Shown piece by piece: positions 15,575 through 23,879 of a stretch of 31,977 nucleotides of DNA. Position numbers and translations under genes: made by a program. Below the pieces are notes generated by a model that was not told the origin of the DNA, made no database searches, and worked only from the letters and a program-made list of their open reading frames with translations. The DNA lies in assembly GCA_964654825.1 (NCBI GenBank), contig CAZZKG010000045.1:1-31977 (forward strand), read 5' to 3'. How positions within the stretch are numbered: the stretch's first letter is position 1; the number at the start of each line of letters is the position of its first letter. This DNA comes from CAZZKG01 sp964654825. GTDB lineage: Bacteria > Gemmatimonadota > CAZMKB01.

Positions 15575-16528
15575 TCAAAAAAAAATGGTTCCATGCTCCC
15601 ATGAGGTGAGCATGTCTCTGAGTGTTGTCCTGATCTCGATCGTCGGTTTCCAGCCCGTCTCCAGTACGAGCCTTCCCGGATCCCCCACCAGCTGCCCGAT
15701 ATCCACTTTCCGCATACGACTTTTTTCCTGAATGATTTCAACCCTTGCACCGCTCAGGTCGATGAGCTGCTCGAGGAGATCACCGATCCGGTAACCCCGG
15801 CCCCGGGCGATGTTGTAAACCTCTCCGTCCTTCCCGCTTTCAACGATACGTAGGTAAGCGCTCGCGACATCCCGGACATCGAGGTAGTCTCGAACAGCAT
15901 CCAGGTTACCCACTCTCAGGATTCCCCCGTCCTTCTTCTTCGCCCGGGCCAGCTGTTTCGCAAAACTCGACAGCGCAAACCGATCGCTCTGTCCGGGCCC
16001 TGTGTGAGGAAATGCTCTGCTCACAATCGCCCTCACACCGTAGCTCCTGCAGTATTCCTCGGCAACCATCTCGGCCATTGCTTTACTGGTTGCATAATGA
16101 TTAACAGGAGCAACCGGGTCCTCCTCGGTGAGAGGCCTGTTGTGGATCACGTTACCGTATACCTCTCCGGAACTCACGATCAACACTCTGCCGTGCCAGT
16201 TTGTTTTTCTGATGGACTCGAGAGTGTTTACCGTGCCGAGGACATTTGTCCGATACGTATTCAACGGTTCCCTGAACGCCAGTGAGCCGGAACTCTGAGC
16301 GGCCAGGTGAATGATGCAGTCAGGCTTCCATCTGGTCAGGAGCCTGGCGATCGATGAACTGAACCGCAGATCGGCCAGTTCCATGGGAACATTGCCGAGT
16401 GCTTTCCGGGTATTCTCGAGATCCAGAGCTCGGAGCACTGTCCCACAGGGTTTGTGCCCTGCATTTTTAAGAGAAACTGCAAGATGCCTGCCAACAAAAC
16501 CCTCTATGCCCGTAACGAGTACCTTCAT
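15575..16528 (-). CDS. rmd: GDP-4-dehydro-6-deoxy-D-mannose reductase (NAD-dependent epimerase family)
   Basis: Extended short-chain dehydrogenase predicted to reduce GDP-4-keto-6-deoxy-D-mannose, the product of Gmd, to GDP-D-rhamnose. The nucleotide-binding motif GIEGFVG is at 7-13. 'SSGEVYG' (119-125) supplies the catalytic Ser and Tyr145-x3-Lys149 completes the active site. 'RAFPHTGPGQ' (171-180) is the variant of 'RPFNHTGPGQ' that marks Rmd enzymes. Length is 317. I prefer ATG 16526-16528 with AGGA 8 nt upstream; TTG 16532-16534 has its ribosome site too close. It is the last gene of the envelope/signalling operon, far from gmd at 25415. The closest alternative is another nucleotide-sugar reductase or epimerase. 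Confidence 0.8.
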   Translation of the reverse strand: MKVLVTGIEGFVGRHLAVSLKNAGHKPCGTVLRALDLENTRKALGNVPMELADLRFSSSIARLLTRWKPDCIIHLAAQSSGSLAFREPLNTYRTNVLGTVNTLESIRKTNWHGRVLIVSSGEVYGNVIHNRPLTEEDPVAPVNHYATSKAMAEMVAEEYCRSYGVRAIVSRAFPHTGPGQSDRFALSSFAKQLARAKKKDGGILRVGNLDAVRDYLDVRDVASAYLRIVESGKDGEVYNIARGRGYRIGDLLEQLIDLSGARVEIIQEKSRMRKVDIGQLVGDPGRLVLETGWKPTIEIRTTLRDMLTSWEHGTIFF

Positions 16529-16585
16529 GGTCAATATCCTGCCAGATAATCGGTGCGATTGTCAACGTACTTCCGTGATGGACCA

Positions 16586-17233
16586 CTAAGGAATTACCTG
16601 GAAGTTTCGGAGAATCCACTGCTCGGCCCCGGAGATGTCCCTCCGCACAAGTCCTACATCGGGTGCGTACCACTCGTTTATGATAGTCAGCTCATCTGTC
16701 TCTCCTGAGATGGGATCAACAACACGGGATTCGATCCTGAGATCGACCCGGAACGCGTTCTCGAAATAATCCGCCTGGGTGAGGACAGGTTCGATACCGA
16801 CAACCTCCCCTTCGAGTTTCGATGTGATCGCATATGTCAGGCCCTGGTGATCCACTTCGTTCTGGTAGAGGTCAGTCCAGCGGTTACCGGTTGCGAGAGG
16901 AAGCTCGATCCTCTTTCTCCATCTCTCTTCGAGTGTTATCACCTCGTCGGAGAATTTTCGAGTGGTGCTCATCCATTCGTAGAGACCGTCGGGTTCACGG
17001 GAGAAATAGAGGAAATCTTCCCCTTCCTGCACGATGGAAGCATTCATACCGCCGAGAATGGCGTGACCGGTGACCAACCAATGGATGTCGAATGTGTCCT
17101 CGGCCGCTACCACGAATTCCCAACTGTTCCCGACGTTCGTGTAGGGGGTGTATTCACTCACGAGCCTCTCGAAAAAAGTCTGAGACTCACATGCAAGGAA
17201 AAAGATCAAGACGAGAATAATGACACGGTTCAC
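16586..17233 (-). CDS. putative lipoprotein of unknown function
   Basis: A 215-residue exported protein. The N-terminus is a short hydrophobic signal ending in 'FFLAC' (Cys15), a reasonable though not perfect lipobox. The mature part is beta-rich, with no Cys and a pattern 'EWYAPDVGLVRRD' near residue 193. That pattern recurs in uncharacterised secreted proteins which measure or bind something at the envelope. Start: GTG 17231-17233 with GGAG 5 nt upstream; an open frame continues six codons upstream. It lies 25 nt after the beta-barrel protein gene and 57 nt before rmd. I do not recognise a named family. Confidence 0.7.
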   Translation of the reverse strand: MNRVIILVLIFFLACESQTFFERLVSEYTPYTNVGNSWEFVVAAEDTFDIHWLVTGHAILGGMNASIVQEGEDFLYFSREPDGLYEWMSTTRKFSDEVITLEERWRKRIELPLATGNRWTDLYQNEVDHQGLTYAITSKLEGEVVGIEPVLTQADYFENAFRVDLRIESRVVDPISGETDELTIINEWYAPDVGLVRRDISGAEQWILRNFQVIP

Positions 17234-17258
17234 TGAGACTCCAATCAACACACCCGAA

Positions 17259-17786
17259 TTACAGGAGGAAAGAGAACATGGGGATAATCATAATCCCTTT
17301 CGCGCCACCGGGGGCCACGAACCAGACCTGAGAAAGTTCTGCCGAGAGGCGTACCCGGCTGTTTACCTTCCAGGAGATACCAGCACTTATCCCAACGAAC
17401 ACATCAATATCTTTTTCACGGCCGGAACCCACTTTCAGCTCCTCCCGGGAGAGACCGGCCCGAAACCCGACGTGAGGCGAGAACCGGTCCAGTTTAAGCA
17501 GATCGCTCAACTGGTACCTGAGTGCCATGTCCGGCATAAGAAATTCGATCGAGCCGTGATCAGAACTCGCCGGCATGCTCACCGCTCGAAATCCGCCTCC
17601 GAGCTCGAGATCAGGAGCAAAAGGGAAGTACACCCTGACTTCGACCAGCCTGCCACTCGAGAAGTCCCGGCTCCAGTCACCATAGGGGAAAAACCAGCCG
17701 GGTCCGAATTCGATCTCGACTGCCCGTGCCTCGGTACAGAAAAAAAGCGCACTCGCCACAAGCAGCACACACAGGATATTCTTCAC
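17259..17786 (-). CDS. small outer-membrane beta-barrel protein, putative
   Basis: A 175-residue protein with a signal peptide (hydrophobic to about residue 20, cleavage near 'EARA'). Alternating hydrophobic strands rich in aromatic and glycine residues follow: 'VRVYFPFAPDLELGGGFRAV', 'PHVGFRAGLSR', 'DVFVGISAGISWKV' and 'RVRLSAELSQVWF'. This is the look of an eight-stranded outer-membrane barrel of the OmpA/OmpW size class. The final residues 'IIPMFSFLL' could be a last strand, although they lack the usual terminal Phe. Start is GTG 17784-17786, 10 nt after the preceding stop; the ribosome site is weak and far, suggesting coupling. The barrel assignment is inferred from composition; function unknown. 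Confidence 0.65.
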   Translation of the reverse strand: MKNILCVLLVASALFFCTEARAVEIEFGPGWFFPYGDWSRDFSSGRLVEVRVYFPFAPDLELGGGFRAVSMPASSDHGSIEFLMPDMALRYQLSDLLKLDRFSPHVGFRAGLSREELKVGSGREKDIDVFVGISAGISWKVNSRVRLSAELSQVWFVAPGGAKGIMIIPMFSFLL

Positions 17787-17796
17787 GTTACGAATT

Positions 17797-19125
17797 CTAT
17801 TCTCTCCTCGACAGCCATTCCGTCCGGCCGTTTTCCGTCAGTGAGAACACTGTTTCGAGGACCTTCCGCTGACTTTCGGACATGGTTACTTCTCTTCTTT
17901 TCATGACCTCCGATGCCGTCTCAAGGAACTGCTCGAGTCTGTAGACCTCGTACCTGCCGTTGCCGCCCCATGTGAAGGGAGGAATGAACTTCGGCTGTAC
18001 ACCACCGCCGAACACGTTACAACCCGTCGCCAGGACACCGCCAGTATCGATGAGTGTGCCGATACCGGTTTTTACATGATCACCGATGAGCGTTCCCATC
18101 TTAACCATCCCCGTATCATACACCGTTTCGCCAATGGCGATCCGAATTGAGTGATAGTTATTCTTGAGATCGGAATTTGTAGTACCGGCCCCGAGGTTTA
18201 CCCACTCACCGACTAACGAATGTCCGAGAAATCCGACGTGAGCCTTGTTTGAATACCCCTGAAAAATCGAACACTCGATTTCACCCCCTATCCTGCAGAC
18301 GGGGCCGATTGTGGTGCCGCTTTTGAGTATGGAACCGCTCGTAATGGTACTGCCCCTGCCGACGTATACCGGCCCTTCTACGTGGACAAAGGGACGCAGC
18401 TTTACTCCGGTTTCTAGAAGAATCGGCCCCCTGCTCGCATCCAGAACGACATGCGGACCGACGACAATATCACTCGATACCCTGATGTTTTCCCTCCCCG
18501 GCTCGAATACTCCGGACGGGAGCTCAGCATCTTTGGGATAATCACCCGCCAGAATCTGGAAATCGTCGACCAGAACAGACTCATTGTTCCGGATGATGTC
18601 CCATACGGACGACGGAGAAAACGAACTCACCTCCACATCGACGGTAGTGCCTCCACAGAGGGATTCTATAAATCCCGTATCGGGAGTCGAAAACCCCTCA
18701 GCAGGAATCTTCTCTCTTATCGGCGGGAGGCAGTAGCCGACGATCTCTTCATTCGAGCGGAGGACGGTCCCCGGACCGGCCTGATGAAGCACGCTCTTCG
18801 TGTCAGGGCGGGGGATGAAGCGGGAGCTGAGAAAAAGAACCGGGACTCTCGATACCAGGCCTTTGGCTGTTTTCTGGAACACATGCTGCGACGCGTCAGC
18901 ACCAATGAGCTCGTGAGTTGTCTCATCGAGATGGGTATTGGTGAGTAGGAGTGATGTCCGGAGACCGGTAACCTTCTCGATCCGTCCTCTCATACTAAAC
19001 ATTCCACATCGAAGTTCAGACAGCGGCCTTAAAAGAGAAAAGGGATAAAACACATCCCTTCGATCATCATACAAGCAGAGAGCTTTCGTTACGGTGGCAG
19101 AAATTTCTTTTCCGTCTGTACTCAG
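17797..19125 (-). CDS. GlmU-like sugar nucleotidyltransferase with beta-helix domain
   Basis: Resembles the alternative bacterial GlmU-like family: a divergent nucleotidyltransferase domain fused to a left-handed beta-helix. The N-terminal half has the family marks 'LYDDRRDVFYPFSLLRPLSELR' in shortened form and 'WDIIRNN'. The C-terminal half has hexapeptide coils, 'NKAHVGFLGHSLVGEWVNL' and 'GAGTTNSDLKNNYHSI'. Probable role is UDP-GlcNAc or related nucleotide-sugar synthesis for envelope glycans. The first ATG/GTG/TTG-type start (TTG 19072-19074) would cut into the conserved N-terminal strand 'TKALCLYDD'. Reading on upstream there is no stop, and CTG 19123-19125 overlaps the SPOR-gene stop with AGGAGG about 6 nt away. 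I therefore propose CTG, giving 442 residues. ATT 19102-19104 is a weaker option. Confidence 0.75.
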   Translation of the reverse strand: MSTDGKEISATVTKALCLYDDRRDVFYPFSLLRPLSELRCGMFSMRGRIEKVTGLRTSLLLTNTHLDETTHELIGADASQHVFQKTAKGLVSRVPVLFLSSRFIPRPDTKSVLHQAGPGTVLRSNEEIVGYCLPPIREKIPAEGFSTPDTGFIESLCGGTTVDVEVSSFSPSSVWDIIRNNESVLVDDFQILAGDYPKDAELPSGVFEPGRENIRVSSDIVVGPHVVLDASRGPILLETGVKLRPFVHVEGPVYVGRGSTITSGSILKSGTTIGPVCRIGGEIECSIFQGYSNKAHVGFLGHSLVGEWVNLGAGTTNSDLKNNYHSIRIAIGETVYDTGMVKMGTLIGDHVKTGIGTLIDTGGVLATGCNVFGGGVQPKFIPPFTWGGNGRYEVYRLEQFLETASEVMKRREVTMSESQRKVLETVFSLTENGRTEWLSRRE

Positions 19126-19562
19126 TGTTTCCCTCCTTCACCGTCGGTATTTCGAGTTCTAATTGTCGTCTGGATGATCCAGGCGTCTTCGAAACCGCTC
19201 GAAGCGACCCGGTGTCTCATTATTTCAGCTCCCTCTCTCCTTCTGTAATCACCGAGGCGGACCTTGTAAAGAGGCTCCTGAAATTCGATGTATGTCTGCT
19301 CCCCAAACAGACTCTTCGCCGATTCGGCAACTCTCCTGGCTTTTTCGACATCACGGGTTGCATATATCTGTACTCTGAAACCATAGGCGTATCCGGAACT
19401 CATGTGGTTCCGTTCCCTGAGCTCTCCCTCGACGACTTTACCCTCACGGTATGAACCGTCATCTCCGACGGTCCCTTTCTTCGTGCAGTAGAGTCCCGCT
19501 GTAGTGAAGAGGATGATGAATACCAGCGCGAGCCACCTCACCTGTCGATCACGACCCATCAT
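19122..19562 (-). CDS. SPOR-domain membrane or lipoprotein
   Basis: A 146-residue envelope protein. Residues about 10-26 form a hydrophobic segment ending in Cys26 ('AGLYC'). Tyr at -1 is a poor lipobox, so it may be either a lipoprotein or a membrane-anchored protein. A charged linker follows, then a SPOR domain (about 58-130): 'YGFRVQIYATRDVEKARRVA' begins it and 'YKVRLGDYRRREGAE' is the typical second half. SPOR domains bind denuded peptidoglycan glycan strands, often at division sites. ATG 19560-19562 has GGAGG 8 nt upstream and starts 1 nt after the regulator's stop; its own stop overlaps the start of the GlmU-like gene. Position suggests an envelope-maintenance role. Confidence 0.82.
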   Translation of the reverse strand: MMGRDRQVRWLALVFIILFTTAGLYCTKKGTVGDDGSYREGKVVEGELRERNHMSSGYAYGFRVQIYATRDVEKARRVAESAKSLFGEQTYIEFQEPLYKVRLGDYRRREGAEIMRHRVASSGFEDAWIIQTTIRTRNTDGEGGKH

Positions 19563-19563
19563 C

Positions 19564-20517
19564 TTACCCGCCTCCGGGTGGACGTCTTCGGTTGTACACG
19601 ACACATGAACCCTCGATGGATTTACCGTACTCTTTAACCTGCGCAGCGACCGAACTCAACATGGCAGGATGGTCGAATTCTTTGTCTTCATTGGCGATGA
19701 CGGCAATCGTCAGGTGGAGTTCGGTGGGAATCCTGGCTTTTACATTGTTTCTCATCTGGTGCACATAGTATCCGACACCGACATCACCCGGAGGAAAAAC
19801 CGCTCTGGATCTGTCTTTGATCCGTGCTATGATAAAATCGGTGATCGGTACCACCTTGTCATCAGACGTAATGATGAGGAAATCATCACCGCCTACGTGT
19901 CCGAGAAAATCGGTCCCGTTGCCCTTTTCCTCGAGTGCTTCGACGAGTGTGTCGGCAACGAGTTTGATGACCTCATCTCCCTGGATAAATCCGTAATGAT
20001 CATTGTAGTTTTTGAAGTTGTCTATATCGACGTAGATCCAGGTGTAATATTTCTTCTCCCGTATCCTTTTGGCGGTCTCTTTCTGTATGGAAACGCTTCC
20101 GGGCAGGCCGGTCAGGGGACTCAGAGTCCTCAGAGACAGGCTCTTTATGAGAATATTGTTCACCCTTGCCCGCAGTTCTTTGTATTCGAACGGTTTGGTG
20201 ATGTAATCATCGGCACCCAGCATCAATCCTTCGACCCGCTCGTCCACTTCTCTCTTCGCCGAGAGGAAAATGATGGGGATGTGACTGGTCTTGAACCTGG
20301 ACCTGAGGTGCTTCATCACCTCGTAGCCATCCATACCGGGCATCATGATGTCGAGGAGGATGAGATCAGGGGCAAATTCCTTTACCTGACATATCGCTTC
20401 CCTTCCGCCGGTAGCTATATGGACATTGTATCCGGCGCTGATGAGAGTCAACTTCACGACTTTTCTGATCTGGGGATCGTCATCGACGACGAGTATCTTC
20501 CTCTGCTCATCTGTCAT
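19564..20517 (-). CDS. response regulator with GGDEF-type output (PleD-like)
   Basis: A 317-residue regulator. The REC domain covers residues 6-120: acidic pocket 'VVDDD', phosphoacceptor Asp in 'LLDIMMPGMDGYE', conserved Lys in 'YITKPFE'. A linker helix leads into a GGDEF domain from 'LTGLPG' on. Substrate residues are in 'DIDNFKNYNDHYGFIQGDE' and the signature loop reads GGDDF instead of GGDEF/GGEEF. The inhibitory RxxD site is absent (NGTD at the equivalent place). It may still make c-di-GMP, or it may only bind a nucleotide; the sequence does not settle this. First gene of the operon under the promoter at 20597-20626. The partner kinase is unknown; the orphan kinase at 6914 is a candidate only by elimination within the window. 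Confidence 0.88.
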   Translation of the reverse strand: MTDEQRKILVVDDDPQIRKVVKLTLISAGYNVHIATGGREAICQVKEFAPDLILLDIMMPGMDGYEVMKHLRSRFKTSHIPIIFLSAKREVDERVEGLMLGADDYITKPFEYKELRARVNNILIKSLSLRTLSPLTGLPGSVSIQKETAKRIREKKYYTWIYVDIDNFKNYNDHYGFIQGDEVIKLVADTLVEALEEKGNGTDFLGHVGGDDFLIITSDDKVVPITDFIIARIKDRSRAVFPPGDVGVGYYVHQMRNNVKARIPTELHLTIAVIANEDKEFDHPAMLSSVAAQVKEYGKSIEGSCVVYNRRRPPGGG

Positions 20518-20596
20518 TCAGAAAGACCCCCGGTTGAGGATTGTACAGACTCGATCAGGAATAACGGGACTCTGGTCCGAGTAACGCACGTCCCTT

Positions 20597-20626
20597 AATT
20601 TATCTAACGTGGTCGCGTTGTGTCAA
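20597..20626 (-). promoter_or_regulatory. sigma70-type promoter for the regulator/SPOR/GlmU-like operon
   Basis: Minus-strand TTGACA (20621-20626), an 18-nt spacer and TAAATT (20597-20602), in the gap between recG and the regulator gene. The 5' untranslated region would be about 70 nt. Confidence 0.7.
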
Positions 20627-20649
20627 GCCCGCCAGCACCGGCTGACCGA

Positions 20650-22740
20650 TCACCCGATCTGCAGGAGTCTGAGGTCTGTCCGGTAGCGCTTGAGAATTTC
20701 CTTCCTCAAAAGGCCGTTCTCCCGGCGACTGAGTTCGGGATCGTCCTTCAAGGTTTTGAACGCACGTGCTCGTGCCTTCTCCAGAAGCGGATAATCTTCG
20801 ATGATGTCGGCGACTCTGAAAGAGGGTATACCGTGCTGTTTTGTTCCTATCAGCTCACCAGGTCCGCGCAGTTTGAGGTCCGCTTCAGCGATCCTGAATC
20901 CATCGGTTGTTTCACTGAAGATCTCGAGCCTCTCCATGGTCTGTTCGGCGTTTCGTTCACCGGTGAACAGTATACAGTATCCCTTCTTCGTCCCTCTTCC
21001 GATCCTTCCCCTGAGCTGATGGAGCTGGGAGAGACCGAACCTCTCGGCGTGCTCGATGACCATGATGGATGCCTCCGGTACATCGACTCCCACCTCTACA
21101 ACCGTCGTGGCCACCAGGATGTCGAGTTTCCCTCCGGTGAAGAGCCTCATCGCTTCTTCTTTTTCCTGATGTGACATCCTGCCGTGGATGAGACGCACCC
21201 TGAACTCCGGGAATATCTCCTTCTCGAACTTCTCGTGCCAGCAGGAAGCATCTTTCAACCCGAGTTTGTCAGACGGTTCGACGAGCGGATAGATCGCAAA
21301 AACCTGATCCCCCTCCCTGATCTTCTGTCTGATAAAATCGTAGACTTTGTCTCTCTGCCTCTCGTAGACGATCCTCGTCGTGACTTTCTGCCTTCCGGGA
21401 GGGAGTTCATCGATGATGATGACGTCGAGATCACCGTAAAGCGTCATCGCCAGGGAACGCGGGATAGGAGTTGCAGTCATAACGACACAATCGGGATCAC
21501 TGCCCTTTTCCACGAGCTGCACTCTCTGGTTTACCCCAAACCGGTGCTGTTCATCCACGACCACGAGGCCGAGTTTGTGAAACTTCACACTCTCCTGGAT
21601 CAGAGCGTGGGTACCCACCATGATGACCGGCTCCTCATCTGAAGCAGCGCGGAGAGCGGCTTCCCTTTCCTTTCCCTTCACCGAGCCTGTCAGGAGAAAG
21701 ACATCGATCCCGAGATCCCTCACCATCTGACGCACGGTTCTCTCATGCTGCTCGGCGAGTACCTCTGTCGGTGCCATGAGAACAGTCTGATACCCGTTCT
21801 CGAGGGCTCTCGTAATCGCGAACAGTGCCACCACGGTTTTCCCCGAGCCCACATCACCCTGCACGAGGACATTCATCGGTCCGCTGGATTCCATGTACTG
21901 GTAGATCCTCCTCACCGCATTCTCCTGCGCTTTCGTCAGGGCGAAGGGGAGAGATTTGTATAAATTTTTCACCAGCGTGTTGCGGGGTGCAAACGAAATA
22001 CCTTTTCTGCTGTTTCTGCTCCGGTGCCGGACCGCAAGCAGCAGCTCGAGGTAGAAGAGCTCTTCGAACGCGAGCCTCCTTCGTGCGAGTCCCTGCTCCC
22101 CGGAATCCGTCGGGTAATGCATCTTCTTGACCGCCCAGTGAAGTGATGGCAGCTCCAGAGAGGTGAGAATGTATTCGGGCAGGGATTCCTCGAGCTCGAG
22201 CAGAGATGAACTCACCGCGCCGTCGATGATGCGTCTGATGGTTTTGTGGTGAAGGCCCTGCGTGGCGGGATAGACGGGTATCACCTTCCCCTCTTTGAGC
22301 GGTAGATCGTCAGGGTCCAGATCGAGTTTCTCCTCTTCCTCCGGGTAGAATTTTATTCCCCGGTAATACCTCGCCTTCCCGACCAGGAGGAGGATGTCAC
22401 CACTGTTGAAACGACGGTCGAGGTAGGTTCGGCCGAACCACATACACTCGACGGTTCCTGATCCGTCCGAGATCAGGAGAGAGAAGACTTTCTGACCACG
22501 CCTCGATCTTCGGGTGTCCTTGGAGAGAACTTTCCCGACGAGAGTTGTTCTGGCACCGATGTCGATGTCCGAAATCCTGGTCACGGACCGGGCGTCGATG
22601 TAGCGACGAGGAAAATAGAAGAGCACATCGCGGACCGTGTTGACACCGAGTTTCTTGAAAAGGGCGGCACGTTGGGGGCCTACGCCGGGAAGAAACTGAG
22701 CCGGTGAATCGAGGTTTCCTTTCTGATGTCGAGGTCTCAT
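20650..22740 (-). CDS. recG: ATP-dependent DNA helicase RecG
   Basis: Branch-migration helicase that reverses stalled replication forks and processes recombination intermediates. The N-terminal wedge/OB region contains 'FLPGVGPQRAALFKKLGV' and 'DVLFYFPRRYID'. Helicase motif I is 'GDVGSGKT', Ia 'MAPTEVLAEQH', II 'DEQH' in 'VVVDEQHRFGVNQR' and III 'TATPIPRSLAMTLYGDLD'. The C-terminal motif VI is 'LHQLRGRIGRG'. At 696 residues it is full length and intact. The ATG at 22738-22740 is 10 nt after the ftsY stop, with no strong ribosome site of its own, so it is probably translated from an ftsY-recG transcript. Confidence 0.97.
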   Translation of the reverse strand: MRPRHQKGNLDSPAQFLPGVGPQRAALFKKLGVNTVRDVLFYFPRRYIDARSVTRISDIDIGARTTLVGKVLSKDTRRSRRGQKVFSLLISDGSGTVECMWFGRTYLDRRFNSGDILLLVGKARYYRGIKFYPEEEEKLDLDPDDLPLKEGKVIPVYPATQGLHHKTIRRIIDGAVSSSLLELEESLPEYILTSLELPSLHWAVKKMHYPTDSGEQGLARRRLAFEELFYLELLLAVRHRSRNSRKGISFAPRNTLVKNLYKSLPFALTKAQENAVRRIYQYMESSGPMNVLVQGDVGSGKTVVALFAITRALENGYQTVLMAPTEVLAEQHERTVRQMVRDLGIDVFLLTGSVKGKEREAALRAASDEEPVIMVGTHALIQESVKFHKLGLVVVDEQHRFGVNQRVQLVEKGSDPDCVVMTATPIPRSLAMTLYGDLDVIIIDELPPGRQKVTTRIVYERQRDKVYDFIRQKIREGDQVFAIYPLVEPSDKLGLKDASCWHEKFEKEIFPEFRVRLIHGRMSHQEKEEAMRLFTGGKLDILVATTVVEVGVDVPEASIMVIEHAERFGLSQLHQLRGRIGRGTKKGYCILFTGERNAEQTMERLEIFSETTDGFRIAEADLKLRGPGELIGTKQHGIPSFRVADIIEDYPLLEKARARAFKTLKDDPELSRRENGLLRKEILKRYRTDLRLLQIG

Positions 22741-22750
22741 GGGAGGTCCA

Positions 22751-23644
22751 TCAGGATATCAATCCCTCAACGAAATGAGGTACATCAAAGGGGACGAGAT
22801 CATCAACGGTCTCTCCGAGCCCCACGAACTTTACCGGCAAGTCCAGTTCGTGGGCGATCGCGACGACAGTCCCTCCTTTTGCGGTGCCATCGAGTTTCAC
22901 CAGGATAGCCCCGGTAATACCGAGATATTCCTTGAACGTCCTGGCCTGTATCACAGCGTTCTGTCCGGTCGTAGCGTCAAGGACCAGGAGAATTTCGTGA
23001 GGAGCACCCGGGATCTTTTTCGAAATGATTCTTCTCATTTTCGAGAGCTCGTCCATGAGCTCTCTCTGAGTGTGGAGTCTTCCGGAAGTGTCACATATGA
23101 GGAAATCAGCACCTCGCGCGGTCGCCGCGTCGATGGCATCGAAAACAACCGCGGACGGATTTGCCCCTGCAGCCTGGCTGATGACCTCGACTCCGAGTCG
23201 CTCCCCCCATATCTTGATCTGCTCAATCGCTCCCGCCCTGAACGTGTCACCGGCTGCGAGGAACACGGAGTGCCCCTGCTCCTTCAGGCGATGGGCGAGT
23301 TTTGCTATCGTTGTTGTCTTTCCAACCCCATTGACCCCCACCACCATGTACACCGTGAGCTCACCCGAAACCGGAGAAAAGAGGAGACCGCCGTTCGAAC
23401 CGGTCGACGTGTCCTTCGAGAGTATCTTCGTAATGTGTTCCCGCAGTTCCTGGAGCACATCGCCGTCCCTCGTCCCGGCTCTCTCGACCTTCTCGACCAG
23501 CTCGAGGGCAAGGCTGACGCCAAAATCAGCTTCAATGAGAATCTCCTCGAGGTCGGAAAGCTCTTCCGGAGTGATTGTTCTCTTGCCTCTGAGGCCGCCG
23601 AGCCTGACGATGTTTTTCACACGGCTCCAGATACCTCCCCGCAT
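22751..23644 (-). CDS. ftsY: signal recognition particle receptor FtsY
   Basis: SRP GTPase that docks ribosome-nascent chain complexes at the membrane. The N domain is followed by the G domain: G1 'GVNGVGKTTT', 'DTFRAGAIEQ', G3 'DTSGR' (more often DTAGR), 'LVLDATTGQNA', G4-like 'VKLDGTAKGG' and G5 'GLGE'. It lacks a long acidic A domain. The longest frame starts at ATG 23705-23707, but a TTGACA-N17-TAGATT promoter (23695-23723) overlaps that codon, so it would not be in the message. The internal ATG 23642-23644 (MRGGIWSRVKN) has GAGGGTGG in front and begins exactly with the N-domain helix. That start gives 297 residues, a normal size for a short FtsY. Confidence 0.93.
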   Translation of the reverse strand: MRGGIWSRVKNIVRLGGLRGKRTITPEELSDLEEILIEADFGVSLALELVEKVERAGTRDGDVLQELREHITKILSKDTSTGSNGGLLFSPVSGELTVYMVVGVNGVGKTTTIAKLAHRLKEQGHSVFLAAGDTFRAGAIEQIKIWGERLGVEVISQAAGANPSAVVFDAIDAATARGADFLICDTSGRLHTQRELMDELSKMRRIISKKIPGAPHEILLVLDATTGQNAVIQARTFKEYLGITGAILVKLDGTAKGGTVVAIAHELDLPVKFVGLGETVDDLVPFDVPHFVEGLIS

Positions 23645-23694
23645 GCGTCCACCCTCGCTTTCGCTGTCGAATCGTGTACTTCCAGTGCGTGTGT

Positions 23695-23723
23695 AATCTA
23701 CAAACATCGACGCTCTTTGTCAA
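23695..23723 (-). promoter_or_regulatory. sigma70-type promoter for ftsY-recG
   Basis: Minus-strand TTGACA (23718-23723), a 17-nt spacer, TAGATT (23695-23700). Transcription would start near 23688, downstream of the longest possible ftsY start, which decides the start codon in favour of 23644. Confidence 0.7.
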
Positions 23724-23791
23724 AGCAGCGGAGACCGGGCCGGGGAAGGTGGACAAGGAAGGAGCGTCCCTCGTTACCATCTCCGTGATTA

Positions 23792-23820
23792 TTGACAAAC
23801 ATGGTGCGTGTCGTTAAAAT
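23792..23820 (+). promoter_or_regulatory. sigma70-type promoter for the isocitrate dehydrogenase-family gene
   Basis: Plus-strand TTGACA (23792-23797), a 17-nt spacer, TAAAAT (23815-23820). It diverges from the ftsY promoter about 70 bp away. Transcription from about 23827 excludes the longest reading of the gene (from 23808) and supports the start after GGAGGT at 23871-23876. Confidence 0.75.
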
Positions 23821-23879
23821 TCGATCGCCACGAACCTTTTATGAGAAAGTTACGGTTTTTTTTAAAACCTGGAGGTATG

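Noticed and set aside
15556..15584. 8-bp TTGAATAC/GTATTCAA hairpin at the end of rmd
   Set aside because: On the minus strand the T run comes before the stem, and on the plus strand an A run follows, so it is not an intrinsic terminator for rmd.
22739..23788. 349-codon plus-strand open frame opposite ftsY
   Set aside because: ftsY on the other strand has every SRP-GTPase motif. The antisense translation has none and its composition is Ser/Arg/Glu-rich, as expected for a shadow frame.
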